From Dongia deserti (GTDB lineage Bacteria > Pseudomonadota > Alphaproteobacteria > Dongiales > Dongiaceae), in the NCBI RefSeq assembly GCF_003574735.1, contig NZ_QORW01000004.1, positions 124,001 to 188,000 on the forward strand: a stretch of 64,000 nucleotides of DNA, written 5' to 3'. The first letter of the stretch is position 1, and every line of letters starts with the position of its first letter. The position numbers and the translations under genes are program-made. Under the pieces are notes generated by a model that saw nothing but the letters and a program-made list of their open reading frames with translations, was not told the origin of the DNA and searched no databases. This document shows positions 36,711 through 45,035 of this stretch, piece after piece.

Positions 36711-38378
36711 ATGAAATTTGACGGCGTATTCGATTACTTGATCGTCGGCGGTGGATCCGCAGGGTGCGTGCTGACGTACCGGCTCAGCGAAGATCCCGCG
36801 AACAAGGTGTGCTTGCTCGAGGCAGGACCGCGCGATGCGTGGTGGAACTGGAAGATCCACATGCCCGCCGCGCTCATGTACAACCTGATGGACACCAAGT
36901 ACAACTGGTACTACCACACCGAGCCGCAGCCCTACATGAACAACCGGGTCATGTACTGGCCGCGCGGGCGCGTGCTGGGCGGCTCCTCCTCGCTCAACGC
37001 CATGGTCTATATCCGCGGCCATGCGCTGGACTACGACCGCTGGGCCTTCAAGGAGAATTGCGAGGGCTGGTCGTACCAGGAGATCCTGCCCTACTTCAGA
37101 CGCGCCGAGCATCGCGAGAAGGGCGGCGACGCATATCACGGCGACAGCGGCCCGCTCTGGGTCCATACCGGCGATCAAGCGAATCCGCTATTCGAGGCTT
37201 TCATCGAGGCGGCGCAGCAGGCCGGCTACGCCTACACCGAAGACATGAATGGCTATCGCCAGGAAGGCTTCGGGAAGATGGACATGACGATCCACAACGG
37301 CCGGCGCTGGTCCGCGTCCACCGCATTCCTGCGGCCCGCCGAGCAGCGCCCGAATGTGCGGGTGGAGACCAGCGCCTTTGCCTTGCGTGTGTTGCTCGAG
37401 GGCGATCGCGCCGTCGGCATCGAGTTCTCGCAGAACGGCCGGATCGTGCGCTACCGCGCGGAGCGCGAGGTGATCCTCTGCGGCGGGGCGATCAATTCGC
37501 CGCAACTGCTGATGCTGTCAGGCATTGGGCCGGCCGACCACCTGAAGGAAGTCGGGGTCGAGGTGAAGCATCACCTGCCTGGCGTCGGGCAAAATCTCCA
37601 GGAGCATCTGGAGATGTACATCCAGCAGCATTGCACCAAGCCGATCACGCTCTATAGCTACACGAAGCCATGGAATATGGCGCTGGCCGGCGTGCAATGG
37701 TTCCTGACCCGCAAGGGCGTCTGCACCTCCGCGCATCTCGAGGCCGGCGGCTTCATCCGCTCCCAAGCGGGCATCGAGCATCCGAACCTGCAGTTCCATT
37801 TCCTGCCCTCGACCGTCAACGACCACGGGAGGAAGGCCGGCACCAGCCATGCCTATCAGGTCCATATCGGCAACATGCGGCAGGAGGCGCGCGGCTGGAT
37901 CAAGCTGAAGAGCGCGAACCCGAAGGATCATCCGGTCATCCAGCCATACTATCTGCAGACCGAGAACGATCGGCGCGAGTTCCGCGACGCCGTCAAACTG
38001 ACTCGCGAAATCTTCGCCCAGAAGGCCTTCGATCCCTATCGCGGGCCAGAGATCGCGCCGGGTGCGAAGGTTCAGACCGACGCGGAGATCGACGCCTTCA
38101 TTCGCGAGCGGGGAGACAGCGCCTATCACCCCAGCTGTACCTGCAAGATGGGCACCGACGAGATGGCGGTGGTCGATCCGCAGGCCAGGGTCCGCGGGCT
38201 GCAGGGACTGCGGGTGGTCGACGCCTCGATCATGCCCTCGATCGTCAGCGGCAATCTCAATGCGCCGACCATCATGATGGCGGAGAAATGCTCGGACATG
38301 ATCCTGGGCAAACCGGCGCTGCCGAAGTCCAACGCACCGGTCTTCATCCACCCCAATTGGCGGACGGCACAGCGTTAA
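36711..38378 (+). CDS. betA: Choline dehydrogenase
   Basis: 555 residues, GMC family. FAD motif VGGGSAGCVLTYRL near the N-terminus; the catalytic histidine region is SAYHPSCTCKMG and the second conserved part is SGNLNAPTIMMAEK. PRGRVLGGSSSLNAM is the GMC signature 1. It oxidises choline to betaine aldehyde at the membrane with a quinone-type acceptor. ATG at 36711 sits at the usual BetA distance before the flavin motif, about 28 bases after the repeat element. Confidence 0.93.
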   Translation: MKFDGVFDYLIVGGGSAGCVLTYRLSEDPANKVCLLEAGPRDAWWNWKIHMPAALMYNLMDTKYNWYYHTEPQPYMNNRVMYWPRGRVLGGSSSLNAMVYIRGHALDYDRWAFKENCEGWSYQEILPYFRRAEHREKGGDAYHGDSGPLWVHTGDQANPLFEAFIEAAQQAGYAYTEDMNGYRQEGFGKMDMTIHNGRRWSASTAFLRPAEQRPNVRVETSAFALRVLLEGDRAVGIEFSQNGRIVRYRAEREVILCGGAINSPQLLMLSGIGPADHLKEVGVEVKHHLPGVGQNLQEHLEMYIQQHCTKPITLYSYTKPWNMALAGVQWFLTRKGVCTSAHLEAGGFIRSQAGIEHPNLQFHFLPSTVNDHGRKAGTSHAYQVHIGNMRQEARGWIKLKSANPKDHPVIQPYYLQTENDRREFRDAVKLTREIFAQKAFDPYRGPEIAPGAKVQTDAEIDAFIRERGDSAYHPSCTCKMGTDEMAVVDPQARVRGLQGLRVVDASIMPSIVSGNLNAPTIMMAEKCSDMILGKPALPKSNAPVFIHPNWRTAQR

Positions 38379-38779
38379 TCAGTGTCGCCCGGTCGGCGGC
38401 GCGGCCAGGACAGTCCCCAGACGCGCTCGCTGCCCCACCACAGCACGATGGTGCCGGCAATCGTCCCCGCGCCCAGGATCGTCCAGCCTTGCTCGCCCAT
38501 CGGCACAACGCCGGACGCATGGGCGACCACCAGTGCAGCCATCGCCAGGTAGAACGGCCCGGTAAACGAGCAGTGCGTGCGGCCGCATCGGCGCGCGTTC
38601 GCGAGACACGCACCACCCATCCACAACAGCGCCGCCGACCAGATGACCGCTCGCAGCAGCGGGTCCAGCATCGCGGCGATCAGCATCGCCGCCGCCGGGA
38701 TTCCCCGCAGGCCTGCGAGCGAACGCCAGTTGCCGACCCAATCCTTGCGCGCCTGGCGCACGTCGCATCCTTCATCCAT
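38375..38779 (-). CDS. Small membrane protein of the mer-like operon, uncharacterised
   Basis: 134 residues from the ATG at 38779, which overlaps the end of the upstream GDCCVxC gene by 8 bases. About four hydrophobic helices. A conserved-looking loop, CLANARRCGRTHCSFTGPF, has three cysteines and a histidine near a membrane edge and looks like a metal-binding site. I recall similar small membrane proteins near mercury genes but cannot name a function. It is the last gene of merT-merP-GDCCVxC and converges with betA with 4 bases of overlap. Confidence 0.65.
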   Translation of the reverse strand: MDEGCDVRQARKDWVGNWRSLAGLRGIPAAAMLIAAMLDPLLRAVIWSAALLWMGGACLANARRCGRTHCSFTGPFYLAMAALVVAHASGVVPMGEQGWTILGAGTIAGTIVLWWGSERVWGLSWPRRRPGDTD

Positions 38780-39014
38780 GAGACCCGGACCCGCAACAGG
38801 CGGCCGCCGATCGCCCAGCGGCGCGCTCCTGCTGCACGGGTGGACAGGGTAGCGACCCAAAGGAGCAGAAGACGCAGCAATCCCCCGCCTTCGGTTTCAA
38901 CAGAGCGCCGCACCCCCTGCACTCGTAGAAATACTGGCAGGAGTCTGTCGGCATGGTTTCGATCACATCGTGGCCGCATGCCGGGCAGGTGATCGTCGAG
39001 CGCAGCTCAATCAT
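38772..39014 (-). CDS. GDCCVxC domain small protein
   Basis: 80 residues, cysteine-rich. A rubredoxin-like pair CPACG near the N-terminus and a second YECRGCG make a probable zinc ribbon; it is followed by the hallmark KAGDCCVFCSFGSLPCPP. Proteins with GDCCVxC, sometimes as selenoproteins with a Sec in place of a cysteine, occur in mercury-type operons. This one is all cysteine. The gene starts 3 bases after merP ends. It probably binds Hg(II) or a related soft metal in the cytoplasm; the role is not established. Confidence 0.75.
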   Translation of the reverse strand: MIELRSTITCPACGHDVIETMPTDSCQYFYECRGCGALLKPKAGDCCVFCSFGSLPCPPVQQERAAGRSAAACCGSGSHG

Positions 39015-39017
39015 CGC

Positions 39018-39299
39018 TCACTCCTCGGGAGCCGCTGGGTAGCCGGCCAAGCGCGATGCCTCCGCGATGTCCTCCACACTCGCCTCGAGATCGTCGAACA
39101 CGACAACCGCCGTCTTGCTCTCGAAATCGACCCGGACGTCCTTGACGCCAGGCACGTCCTCCATCGCGGTGCGAACCGTGACTGGACAGAGAGCACAGGT
39201 CATGTTCTCGACCGTCAGAGTGACGGTCTGTTCGGCCGCCTGCACCGTCGAGGCAAGCACCAGCAGTGGCAGCAGGATCAGAGAACGCAACATCGACAC
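39018..39299 (-). CDS. merP: MerP-like periplasmic mercuric/heavy-metal-binding protein
   Basis: 93 residues: signal peptide (residues 1-21), then a ferredoxin-like HMA domain with the metal site MTCALCPVTV (CxxC). MerP catches Hg(II) in the periplasm and hands it to MerT. It lies 4 bases after merT. The site and length agree with the MerP family. Confidence 0.85.
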   Translation of the reverse strand: MSMLRSLILLPLLVLASTVQAAEQTVTLTVENMTCALCPVTVRTAMEDVPGVKDVRVDFESKTAVVVFDDLEASVEDIAEASRLAGYPAAPEE

Positions 39300-39303
39300 A
39301 ATC

Positions 39304-39669
39304 CTACGTCAGCAATGGCGCCCACCAGCTGGTCGTCCCGGCGATCAAGATCAGTCCGGCGCCAAGCCATAATCCTGTCTTGGTCCATCGGCGCGATACA
39401 GGTGTCCCGCATTGCGGTCCTTCACACGATCGACGCCTGCGGCCGTAGACCCGCCAAAATCCCGATCCGACCGAAAACGCCCCGATCCCCAGGAAGATCG
39501 GCTGGTAAGGGGCCAGCGCCGCCAAGCCGCCGATCCAGGCGCCGCTGACGCCCGCCAGCACCAAGGCAAGCGGCAGTATGCAGCAGGAAGAGGCGCCGAT
39601 GCCGCCGACCAGTCCGCCGGCCGCGAGCAGGCTGTCTTTGCTATTGTCGGCGATTTGACGTCGCATCAT
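39304..39669 (-). CDS. merT: MerT-like mercuric transport protein
   Basis: 121 residues, three hydrophobic helices. The first helix carries the vicinal cysteine pair GASSCCILPL typical of MerT; a second Cys pair (CEGPQCG) is in the cytoplasmic loop. It imports Hg(II). The ATG lies only 6 bases after the -10 element of the MerR-type promoter, so the mRNA may be leaderless. The usual next gene, merA, is not present in this window. Confidence 0.85.
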   Translation of the reverse strand: MMRRQIADNSKDSLLAAGGLVGGIGASSCCILPLALVLAGVSGAWIGGLAALAPYQPIFLGIGAFSVGSGFWRVYGRRRRSCEGPQCGTPVSRRWTKTGLWLGAGLILIAGTTSWWAPLLT

Positions 39670-39675
39670 GGGCGA

Positions 39676-39706
39676 ATGCTACAATCTGTAGCGACTACAG
39701 ATGCAA
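39676..39706 (-). promoter_or_regulatory. MerR-type promoter/operator for the merT operon
   Basis: On the minus strand TTGCAT (-35) and TAGCAT (-10) are separated by 19 bases, the overlong spacing that MerR-family activators correct by twisting DNA. Within it lies the perfect dyad ATCTGTAG-CGA-CTACAGAT (39684-39702, plus strand). The site lies between divergent merR and merT, as expected. Confidence 0.85.
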
Positions 39707-39717
39707 GGCCTTATCCA

Positions 39718-40161
39718 ATGGTGCAAACGAACACGAAACTGCGAGCCGGCGCGATCGGGATCGGAGCCCTATCCGAGAGCTCCGGTGTGAACATCGAGAC
39801 CATCCGCTACTACGAGCGCATCGGCCTTCTGCCCGCGCCGCCGCGCAGTGCTGGGCGTCATCGGCTCTATGGCGATGCGCACCGGCAGCGGCTCGTCTTC
39901 ATTCGCCGTGCCCGCGAGCTGGGATTTTCACTGGAGGAGGTGCGCACGCTATTGGGCCTGGGCGGCGGCCATGTCCTCACCTGCGGCGAGGTCGAGGCGC
40001 TCGCGCAGCGTCACATCGCGGCGATCCGCGAGAAGGTCCGGGACTTGAAAAGGCTCGAGCGCATTCTGTCGGACCTCGCCGCGCGATGCACGGGCCAGAC
40101 AGTCCCCGAATGCCCCATCCTCGACGGGCTGAATGCAGAGTCGTCGACGGCGCAGCGCTAG
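39718..40161 (+). CDS. merR: MerR-family mercury-responsive regulator
   Basis: 147 residues from the ATG at 39718. HTH and wing: IGALSESSGVNIETIRYYERIGLLP. Three cysteines at LTCGEVEAL, AARCTGQT and PECPILDGL occur at positions matching the Hg(II) triad of MerR (one in the long helix, two at the C-terminus). It should bind the dyad at 39684 and activate merT transcription when Hg(II) is bound. The 3' end overlaps the end of the following convergent gene by 4 bases. Confidence 0.88.
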   Translation: MVQTNTKLRAGAIGIGALSESSGVNIETIRYYERIGLLPAPPRSAGRHRLYGDAHRQRLVFIRRARELGFSLEEVRTLLGLGGGHVLTCGEVEALAQRHIAAIREKVRDLKRLERILSDLAARCTGQTVPECPILDGLNAESSTAQR

Positions 40162-42371
40162 GCCGCGGTCAGCACACGGATGTTGCCGCGCCGGCTGAGC
40201 AGGTGCACCGCAGCCTCATTGCCGCTGCGGCGGAGGGCAACGTCGGCGAAGGCATCGCCGAGCGCGATCTTGCGCAGTTCGATCTCTTCCAGGAAGTCGG
40301 GCATCATCGGCTGATGGAACGAGATGCGCGGCGGCTCGAAATCGAATCCCAGCCCCAGCACCGACTGGATGAGCGATAGCGGCGCCGCGGTCGCCCACGC
40401 CTGCGGCACGCAGGCGACCGGATATGTCGTCGGCGCGGTGTTGCGCTGGCGCGAAAACCCGCAGAACAGCTCCGGCAGCCGCCGCAAGTCCATGTGCACC
40501 GAGGCGGCAAACAGGCCTTCGAAGATCGCTGCCGCTTCGCGCCGGAGGCCGTACCGCGCAAGGCCGGCCGCGATCAGTGCATTGTCGTGCGGCCAGACCG
40601 AGCCGTTGTGATAGCTCATCGGGTTGTAACGGGTTTCACGAAAATCCACCGTGCGGATTCCCCAGCCGGAGAAGGAGGTCGTGGCCATGAGCGCCTTTGC
40701 GACGCTGGTCGCGCGCTCCGGCAGCGCCGCGCCGGCGAACAGCACATGCCCGGCGTTGGAGGTGCGGACGCGGCATGGCTTCTTGGCGCCATCCAAAGCC
40801 AGCACATAGGTACCGAGCCCTTCATCGAAGAAGCAGCGGTCGAGCGCCTGCTGCAGCGCCTGGGCTTTGTTCTCCAGCATCACGGCGCGCGCGGCATGCC
40901 CTAGCGCCGCCGCGATCCGCGCGGCGCCGTTCAAGGCGCCATACGCGTATGCCTGCACCTCCACCAAGGCAATCGGCCCGACCGCAAGTGCGCCGTCGGC
41001 ATGGAATACGGAATCGTAGCTGTCCTTCCAGCCCTGGTTGATCAGCCCCTTGTCGTTACGGCGGGCGTATTCCAGGAAGCCGTCGCCATCCCGGTCGCCA
41101 TGCTGGTCCATCCACTCCAGCGCCGCCTCGATCTTCGGCCAGAGCTCTTGCGCTGTCGCCAGGTCATACGTTCGCTCGAAATAGGCGCCGGCCAACATCA
41201 CGAAGAGTGGTGTTGAATCGATGCTGCCGTAGTAGCGGCGGAACGGCACCTCCCCCAGTTCCGCCATCTCGCCGCGCCGGACCTCGTGCAGGATCTTGCC
41301 AGGCTCCGCGTCGGCCTGCGGGTCGATCGTGGTTGCCTGGTTGGCCGCGAGGTGGCGCAGCACGCCGCGGGCGATCTCCGGATCAAACCACAAGGTCTCG
41401 AACGCGGTAATCAAAGCATCCCGGCCGAAGACCGTGCTGAACCAGGGGATCCCGGCATAGGGATAGGGCCCCTCCTCCGTGTCCGTGATGAGCATGTACA
41501 GATCCGACACGGCGCGCCTGAGGGCTTCGTTGAGGATGTCGTTGGAGGTGGCAACCGCAGCGGCGCGTCCGGACGAGCGGCGCAGGGCGCGGCGTGCATC
41601 GCGCATGGCGGTGACGAAACGACCGCTGGTCGCCCCATCGACTGCGTTGTCAGGGTCGCAGCGGATCTCGATGAACAGGCTGGCGGTCTCGTGGGGCTTG
41701 AGGGTGACGGTGAAGTCGGCTTGATCGGCTGTGAGGCGGGTCGGCTGCGCGTCGAAGACGAGCTGGGTCTGGCGTCTTCGCCCGTCCAGCCCGGTATAGG
41801 CCAAGGTCGCCACCCTGCCCGCCAGCTGCACCCCGTGTATGGTCCCGCGCCGTTCCCGCCGGGTGCCGCGGGCTTCGAAGATGTCGGCGAAATCGGCGGC
41901 GAACACGAACTGGATGCGCAACGCGTGCGGCACCAGGTCGAAATTCCGGATCAACAGGCGCTGATAGCAGGTCGCGTTCCACAGGAAACAGGATCGGCGG
42001 AGGTGGACGAGGTCGTGTTCCAGCGGGGGACTGTCCGGCTCATCGATGTCCGGGTTGGTGAGATCGCAGGTCAGCGTCGCATTGTCGCCGCGTAGCGTGG
42101 AGCCGAGCAGCAGCGGCCGCAATCCACTGACCCTGAGCTGGAACCAGGACAGGTAACGCGTGTCCTGGTAATAGATACCATCCGTGCTTCCTGGCCCGCC
42201 GATCGCATCGCCATGATGATCGAACACGGCAAACATGTCGCCGTGCTTCAGGGTTCTCGGCCGGCGTTCCTGCAGGGAGGTGGTCGCCGGAATGTAGAAT
42301 TGCGGCGCCGAAATCACTCCTGCGCCGGCGTCCCCCGCCAGTGGCGGGGGACTGACGTGTACTGATTGCAC
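40158..42371 (-). CDS. Glycogen-debranching-type amylo-alpha-1,6-glucosidase
   Basis: About 737 residues. The N-terminal ~290 residues match the bacterial GDE N-terminal domain (GIYYQDTRYLSW) and the C-terminal (alpha/alpha) barrel has PWFSTVFGRDALI and GWKDSYDSVFHADG, the latter with the acid residues of the GH63/GH133-like site. It cleaves alpha-1,6 branch points of glycogen-type polymers. The start is uncertain: GTG at 42371 fits GGGAGG, GTG at 42377 is possible. It follows a GT4 gene by 19 bases, a common pair that may handle a storage or osmoprotective glucan. Confidence 0.85.
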   Translation of the reverse strand: MQSVHVSPPPLAGDAGAGVISAPQFYIPATTSLQERRPRTLKHGDMFAVFDHHGDAIGGPGSTDGIYYQDTRYLSWFQLRVSGLRPLLLGSTLRGDNATLTCDLTNPDIDEPDSPPLEHDLVHLRRSCFLWNATCYQRLLIRNFDLVPHALRIQFVFAADFADIFEARGTRRERRGTIHGVQLAGRVATLAYTGLDGRRRQTQLVFDAQPTRLTADQADFTVTLKPHETASLFIEIRCDPDNAVDGATSGRFVTAMRDARRALRRSSGRAAAVATSNDILNEALRRAVSDLYMLITDTEEGPYPYAGIPWFSTVFGRDALITAFETLWFDPEIARGVLRHLAANQATTIDPQADAEPGKILHEVRRGEMAELGEVPFRRYYGSIDSTPLFVMLAGAYFERTYDLATAQELWPKIEAALEWMDQHGDRDGDGFLEYARRNDKGLINQGWKDSYDSVFHADGALAVGPIALVEVQAYAYGALNGAARIAAALGHAARAVMLENKAQALQQALDRCFFDEGLGTYVLALDGAKKPCRVRTSNAGHVLFAGAALPERATSVAKALMATTSFSGWGIRTVDFRETRYNPMSYHNGSVWPHDNALIAAGLARYGLRREAAAIFEGLFAASVHMDLRRLPELFCGFSRQRNTAPTTYPVACVPQAWATAAPLSLIQSVLGLGFDFEPPRISFHQPMMPDFLEEIELRKIALGDAFADVALRRSGNEAAVHLLSRRGNIRVLTAA

Positions 42372-42390
42372 ATCCACCTCCCAGCGGTCG

Positions 42391-43488
42391 TTAGGCGACC
42401 GCGCCGAGTTCGATGTCTTCGCCGTTCAGGCGACGCAAACGAGCCGCCCCCGTCCGCACACCCGGAAGCCTGCGATAGATATTCAGGTAATCACGCGCCA
42501 TGCGCTCAACTGTAAACCGCTGTTCGAAGGTTGCGCGCACCGCTGCCCGATCAATTTCGCCCAGGCGTTTCACAGCGGCCACGGCCTCGTCCGGGGACTT
42601 AACAATGAACCCGGTCACGCCATCGTCAATAACCTCCGGCACCGAGCCGCACTTGAACGCGATCACCGGCGTTCCGCAGGCCATTGCCTCGATCATGACG
42701 AGCCCGAACGGCTCCGGCCAGTCGATCGGGAACAGCAGCCCCCGCGCGTTGCCAAGGAAGGCGCACTTCTCCCGCTCGCTGATCTCGCCGATATACTCGA
42801 CATTGGGGTGCGCGCGGATCATGGGCGCGATCACCTCGTCCCAGTAGGCTTGGTCCGCCTTGTCGACTTTGGCAGCGATTTTCAGCGGCAGGCCGGCAAG
42901 AGCCGCAATTTCGATCGCGCGGTCCGGCCGCTTTTCCGGCGAGATCCGGCCCAGGAAAGCCAGGTAGCCACCATCCGCCGGGTATTTGTGGAACGATAGC
43001 AGGTCGCCCGGCAGACCGTGGTAGACGTTTCCGACCCAATTCACCGGCGGCATTGGCTTCCGCTGGTTGCGGGAGATGGAAACCAGCGGCAGTTCCGAGA
43101 AGGTCCGGTAGAACGGCTTCAGATCCGGCAGGTCCAACCGGCCATGGAGTGTGGTCACCGTCCGGTCCAGGAAGTCGCCCACCAGGGGCGCATGGACAAG
43201 ATCAAGATGGAAATGCAGGACGTCGAAATCGTCGGCGCGTCGACGGACCTCCTCCATCATGATGATGTGATAGGGCCAGTGATCCTTGACTGTCGGATCG
43301 AGCCGAAGTGCCGTCTTCGAGCAGCGGATCAGCTTGGCGGCCGTGATTGAATCGCCGCTGGCGAACAGGGTTACATCGTGTCCCTGCCGCACCAATTCTT
43401 CCGTCAGATAGGAAACAATCCGTTCTGTGCCCCCGTAGAGCTTGGGCGGTACGCTTTCGCACAACGGGGCGATCTGGGCAATTTTCAT
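42391..43488 (-). CDS. Glycosyltransferase family 4
   Basis: 365 residues from the ATG at 43488 that follows GAGGAGG. GT-B fold: IAQIAPLCESVPPKLYGGTE at the N-terminus, and the nucleotide-sugar-binding part PEPFGLVMIEAMACGTPVIA with the conserved ExFGxxxxE pattern. It transfers a sugar and is in an operon with the debranching-type enzyme downstream. A damaged second copy lies upstream at 43614-44118. Confidence 0.88.
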   Translation of the reverse strand: MKIAQIAPLCESVPPKLYGGTERIVSYLTEELVRQGHDVTLFASGDSITAAKLIRCSKTALRLDPTVKDHWPYHIIMMEEVRRRADDFDVLHFHLDLVHAPLVGDFLDRTVTTLHGRLDLPDLKPFYRTFSELPLVSISRNQRKPMPPVNWVGNVYHGLPGDLLSFHKYPADGGYLAFLGRISPEKRPDRAIEIAALAGLPLKIAAKVDKADQAYWDEVIAPMIRAHPNVEYIGEISEREKCAFLGNARGLLFPIDWPEPFGLVMIEAMACGTPVIAFKCGSVPEVIDDGVTGFIVKSPDEAVAAVKRLGEIDRAAVRATFEQRFTVERMARDYLNIYRRLPGVRTGAARLRRLNGEDIELGAVA

Positions 43489-43613
43489 CAGCATAACCTC
43501 CTCGGTATGAGCGAAGCGATGACAATGAAAATGCGCGGCCGCACGGCGCCGCGCGGGCGGCGTTAAATATATGAGCCGTTCTCTCGGGTTCAATACCTGG
43601 CGCGCCGCGCACG

Positions 43614-44118
43614 CTACTGGGTGGAATTGGGGATCATGGTCGGCGGCCACTCCAGCCGCGCCAGCTTCATGTGCACGCCCGGCAAGCTGCCATATATCTC
43701 CACATACTGGCTGGCCATCCGCTCGACGGTAAAGCGCCGGTCAAAGGTCGCGCGAACGCCTTCCCGATCGATTGCGTCCAGCCGCTCGCCACCTCCACCG
43801 CCTCGTCGATGGTCTCGACGATCATGCCGGTGACGCCCTCGTCGATCACCTCGGGTATCGAACCGCATCTGAAGGCGATCACGGGCGTGCCGCAGGCCAT
43901 GGCTTCAATCACGACGAGACCGAAAGGCTCGGGCCAGTCAACCGGGAACACCAGCGCCGGCGCATTGCCAAAGAAGTCCGCCTTTTGATCGTCATTGACC
44001 TCCCCGATGAACTCTACATTGGGGTGGGAGCGCACCATCGGCTTGATCGCACTATCCCAGTATTCCTCATCGACCTTGTCGATTTTGGCTACGATCTTCA
44101 GCGGGAGTCCGGTGAGTG
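43614..44118 (-). pseudogene. Truncated, frameshifted remnant of a glycosyltransferase family 4 gene
   Basis: The frame at 44118-43790 matches the C-terminal half of the intact neighbour GT4 (LPLKIVAKIDK, EPFGLVVIEAMACGTPVIAF), then runs out of register. The remaining ~55 residues (ERLDAIDREGVRATFDRRF) continue in another frame to 43614. A one-base loss inside GTGGC(G)GAG near 43787 explains the shift. The N-terminal half is missing and is replaced by unrelated sequence, so this is a broken tandem duplicate and not a sequencing slip alone. Confidence 0.8.
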
Positions 44119-44176
44119 ATTCGCCGGAACACGAAAAGAGACGAGAGACCAGCGCCGGATGATGGCGCCGCAAACC

Positions 44177-44389
44177 TCAGTTCGAAGCCTGGAGCTGCGT
44201 CCGGACTTGAGGGGCGGCGTCGCTGTAGAGCTGGTCGGGTGTGGTGGTGCCCCAACTATGATGGTTGGGCCCGACGTCGAACAGCGTCACGGCGATCAGC
44301 ACGCAAAGACTGAGGGCAACCCATAGCCAGTGCGGCTGCGAGGCACTTTTCCGGTGACGAGCGAAGATGGGTTTGCGGCGCGGATTCAT
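44177..44389 (-). CDS. Small single-pass membrane protein, hypothetical
   Basis: 70 residues from the ATG at 44389 with GAGG upstream. A basic N-terminus (RRKPIFARHRKSA) precedes one hydrophobic helix (WLWVALSLCVLIAVTLF) and a polar C-terminal part that should be outside. No family recognised. Coding is plausible but not certain. Confidence 0.4.
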   Translation of the reverse strand: MNPRRKPIFARHRKSASQPHWLWVALSLCVLIAVTLFDVGPNHHSWGTTTPDQLYSDAAPQVRTQLQASN

Positions 44390-45035
44390 AACCAACTAAC
44401 CTCAGAACAAAACAGTTACTCTCCCGCAGCCAACGCATCCGCCGGCCGCGACCAATGGCAGGTGTCCGAACTCGGTCTTGCGGAAATCGCTGAGCGTCCC
44501 CGAAACGCCATCGCCGCTGCGCTGAGCTCCGCCAGCCCCCGCGCGCATCCCACGACGACGCGCTTACCCAACAAGCGCCGAACCTGTGCAAGTGATTCTA
44601 ACGCGTTGCATGCGATTCGATTAGATAGAATTTTATCGATCGCAACAGGCGCGACGCTTTTCTCACGAGCATGCCACGTTCCGTACACGGTTGGTGTCAC
44701 GGTGCGTCTCACAGGCTGCTACGGCGTTTGCTGCGCCGCTCCGCTTTCCGCATTGTTGCACGCCTCGCCACGGCGGCCGCCTGAGCGGGCCCCTGCTTGG
44801 GCTGATGATGGCCGCACCGATGATGACCGCACAGGCCGACCCGAACGATGATCGGCAACTTGGTCTGGTCAGGGGTGTGTGCGGTGCGGGACACGGAAGG
44901 CTCTGATGGTCGGCTTAACAGTCAAGGTGTGCAAAGGTATGTACACGATGCCAGTCGTCGATTAACAATCGCTTAGCGACACGATTTCATTTTATCGATT
45001 GGGCGAAAAAATCCGGCCTTTACCGAGGTGGGCTG
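44390..45035. other. Long intergenic region, no gene recognised
   Basis: About 645 bases between the small membrane protein and the MFS gene. It is less GC-rich than the flanks between 44580 and 44660 and between 44900 and 45000. Short frames exist but none has a ribosome site plus family resemblance. No tRNA cloverleaf or repeat was spotted by eye; a small RNA cannot be excluded. Confidence 0.45.

Noticed and set aside
38772-39014. Selenocysteine in the GDCCVxC protein
   Set aside because: All positions of the motif are cysteine codons and the frame has no internal TGA.
44390-45035. tRNA or protein gene in the long gap
   Set aside because: No cloverleaf was found by eye, and the small frames lack ribosome sites and family signs.
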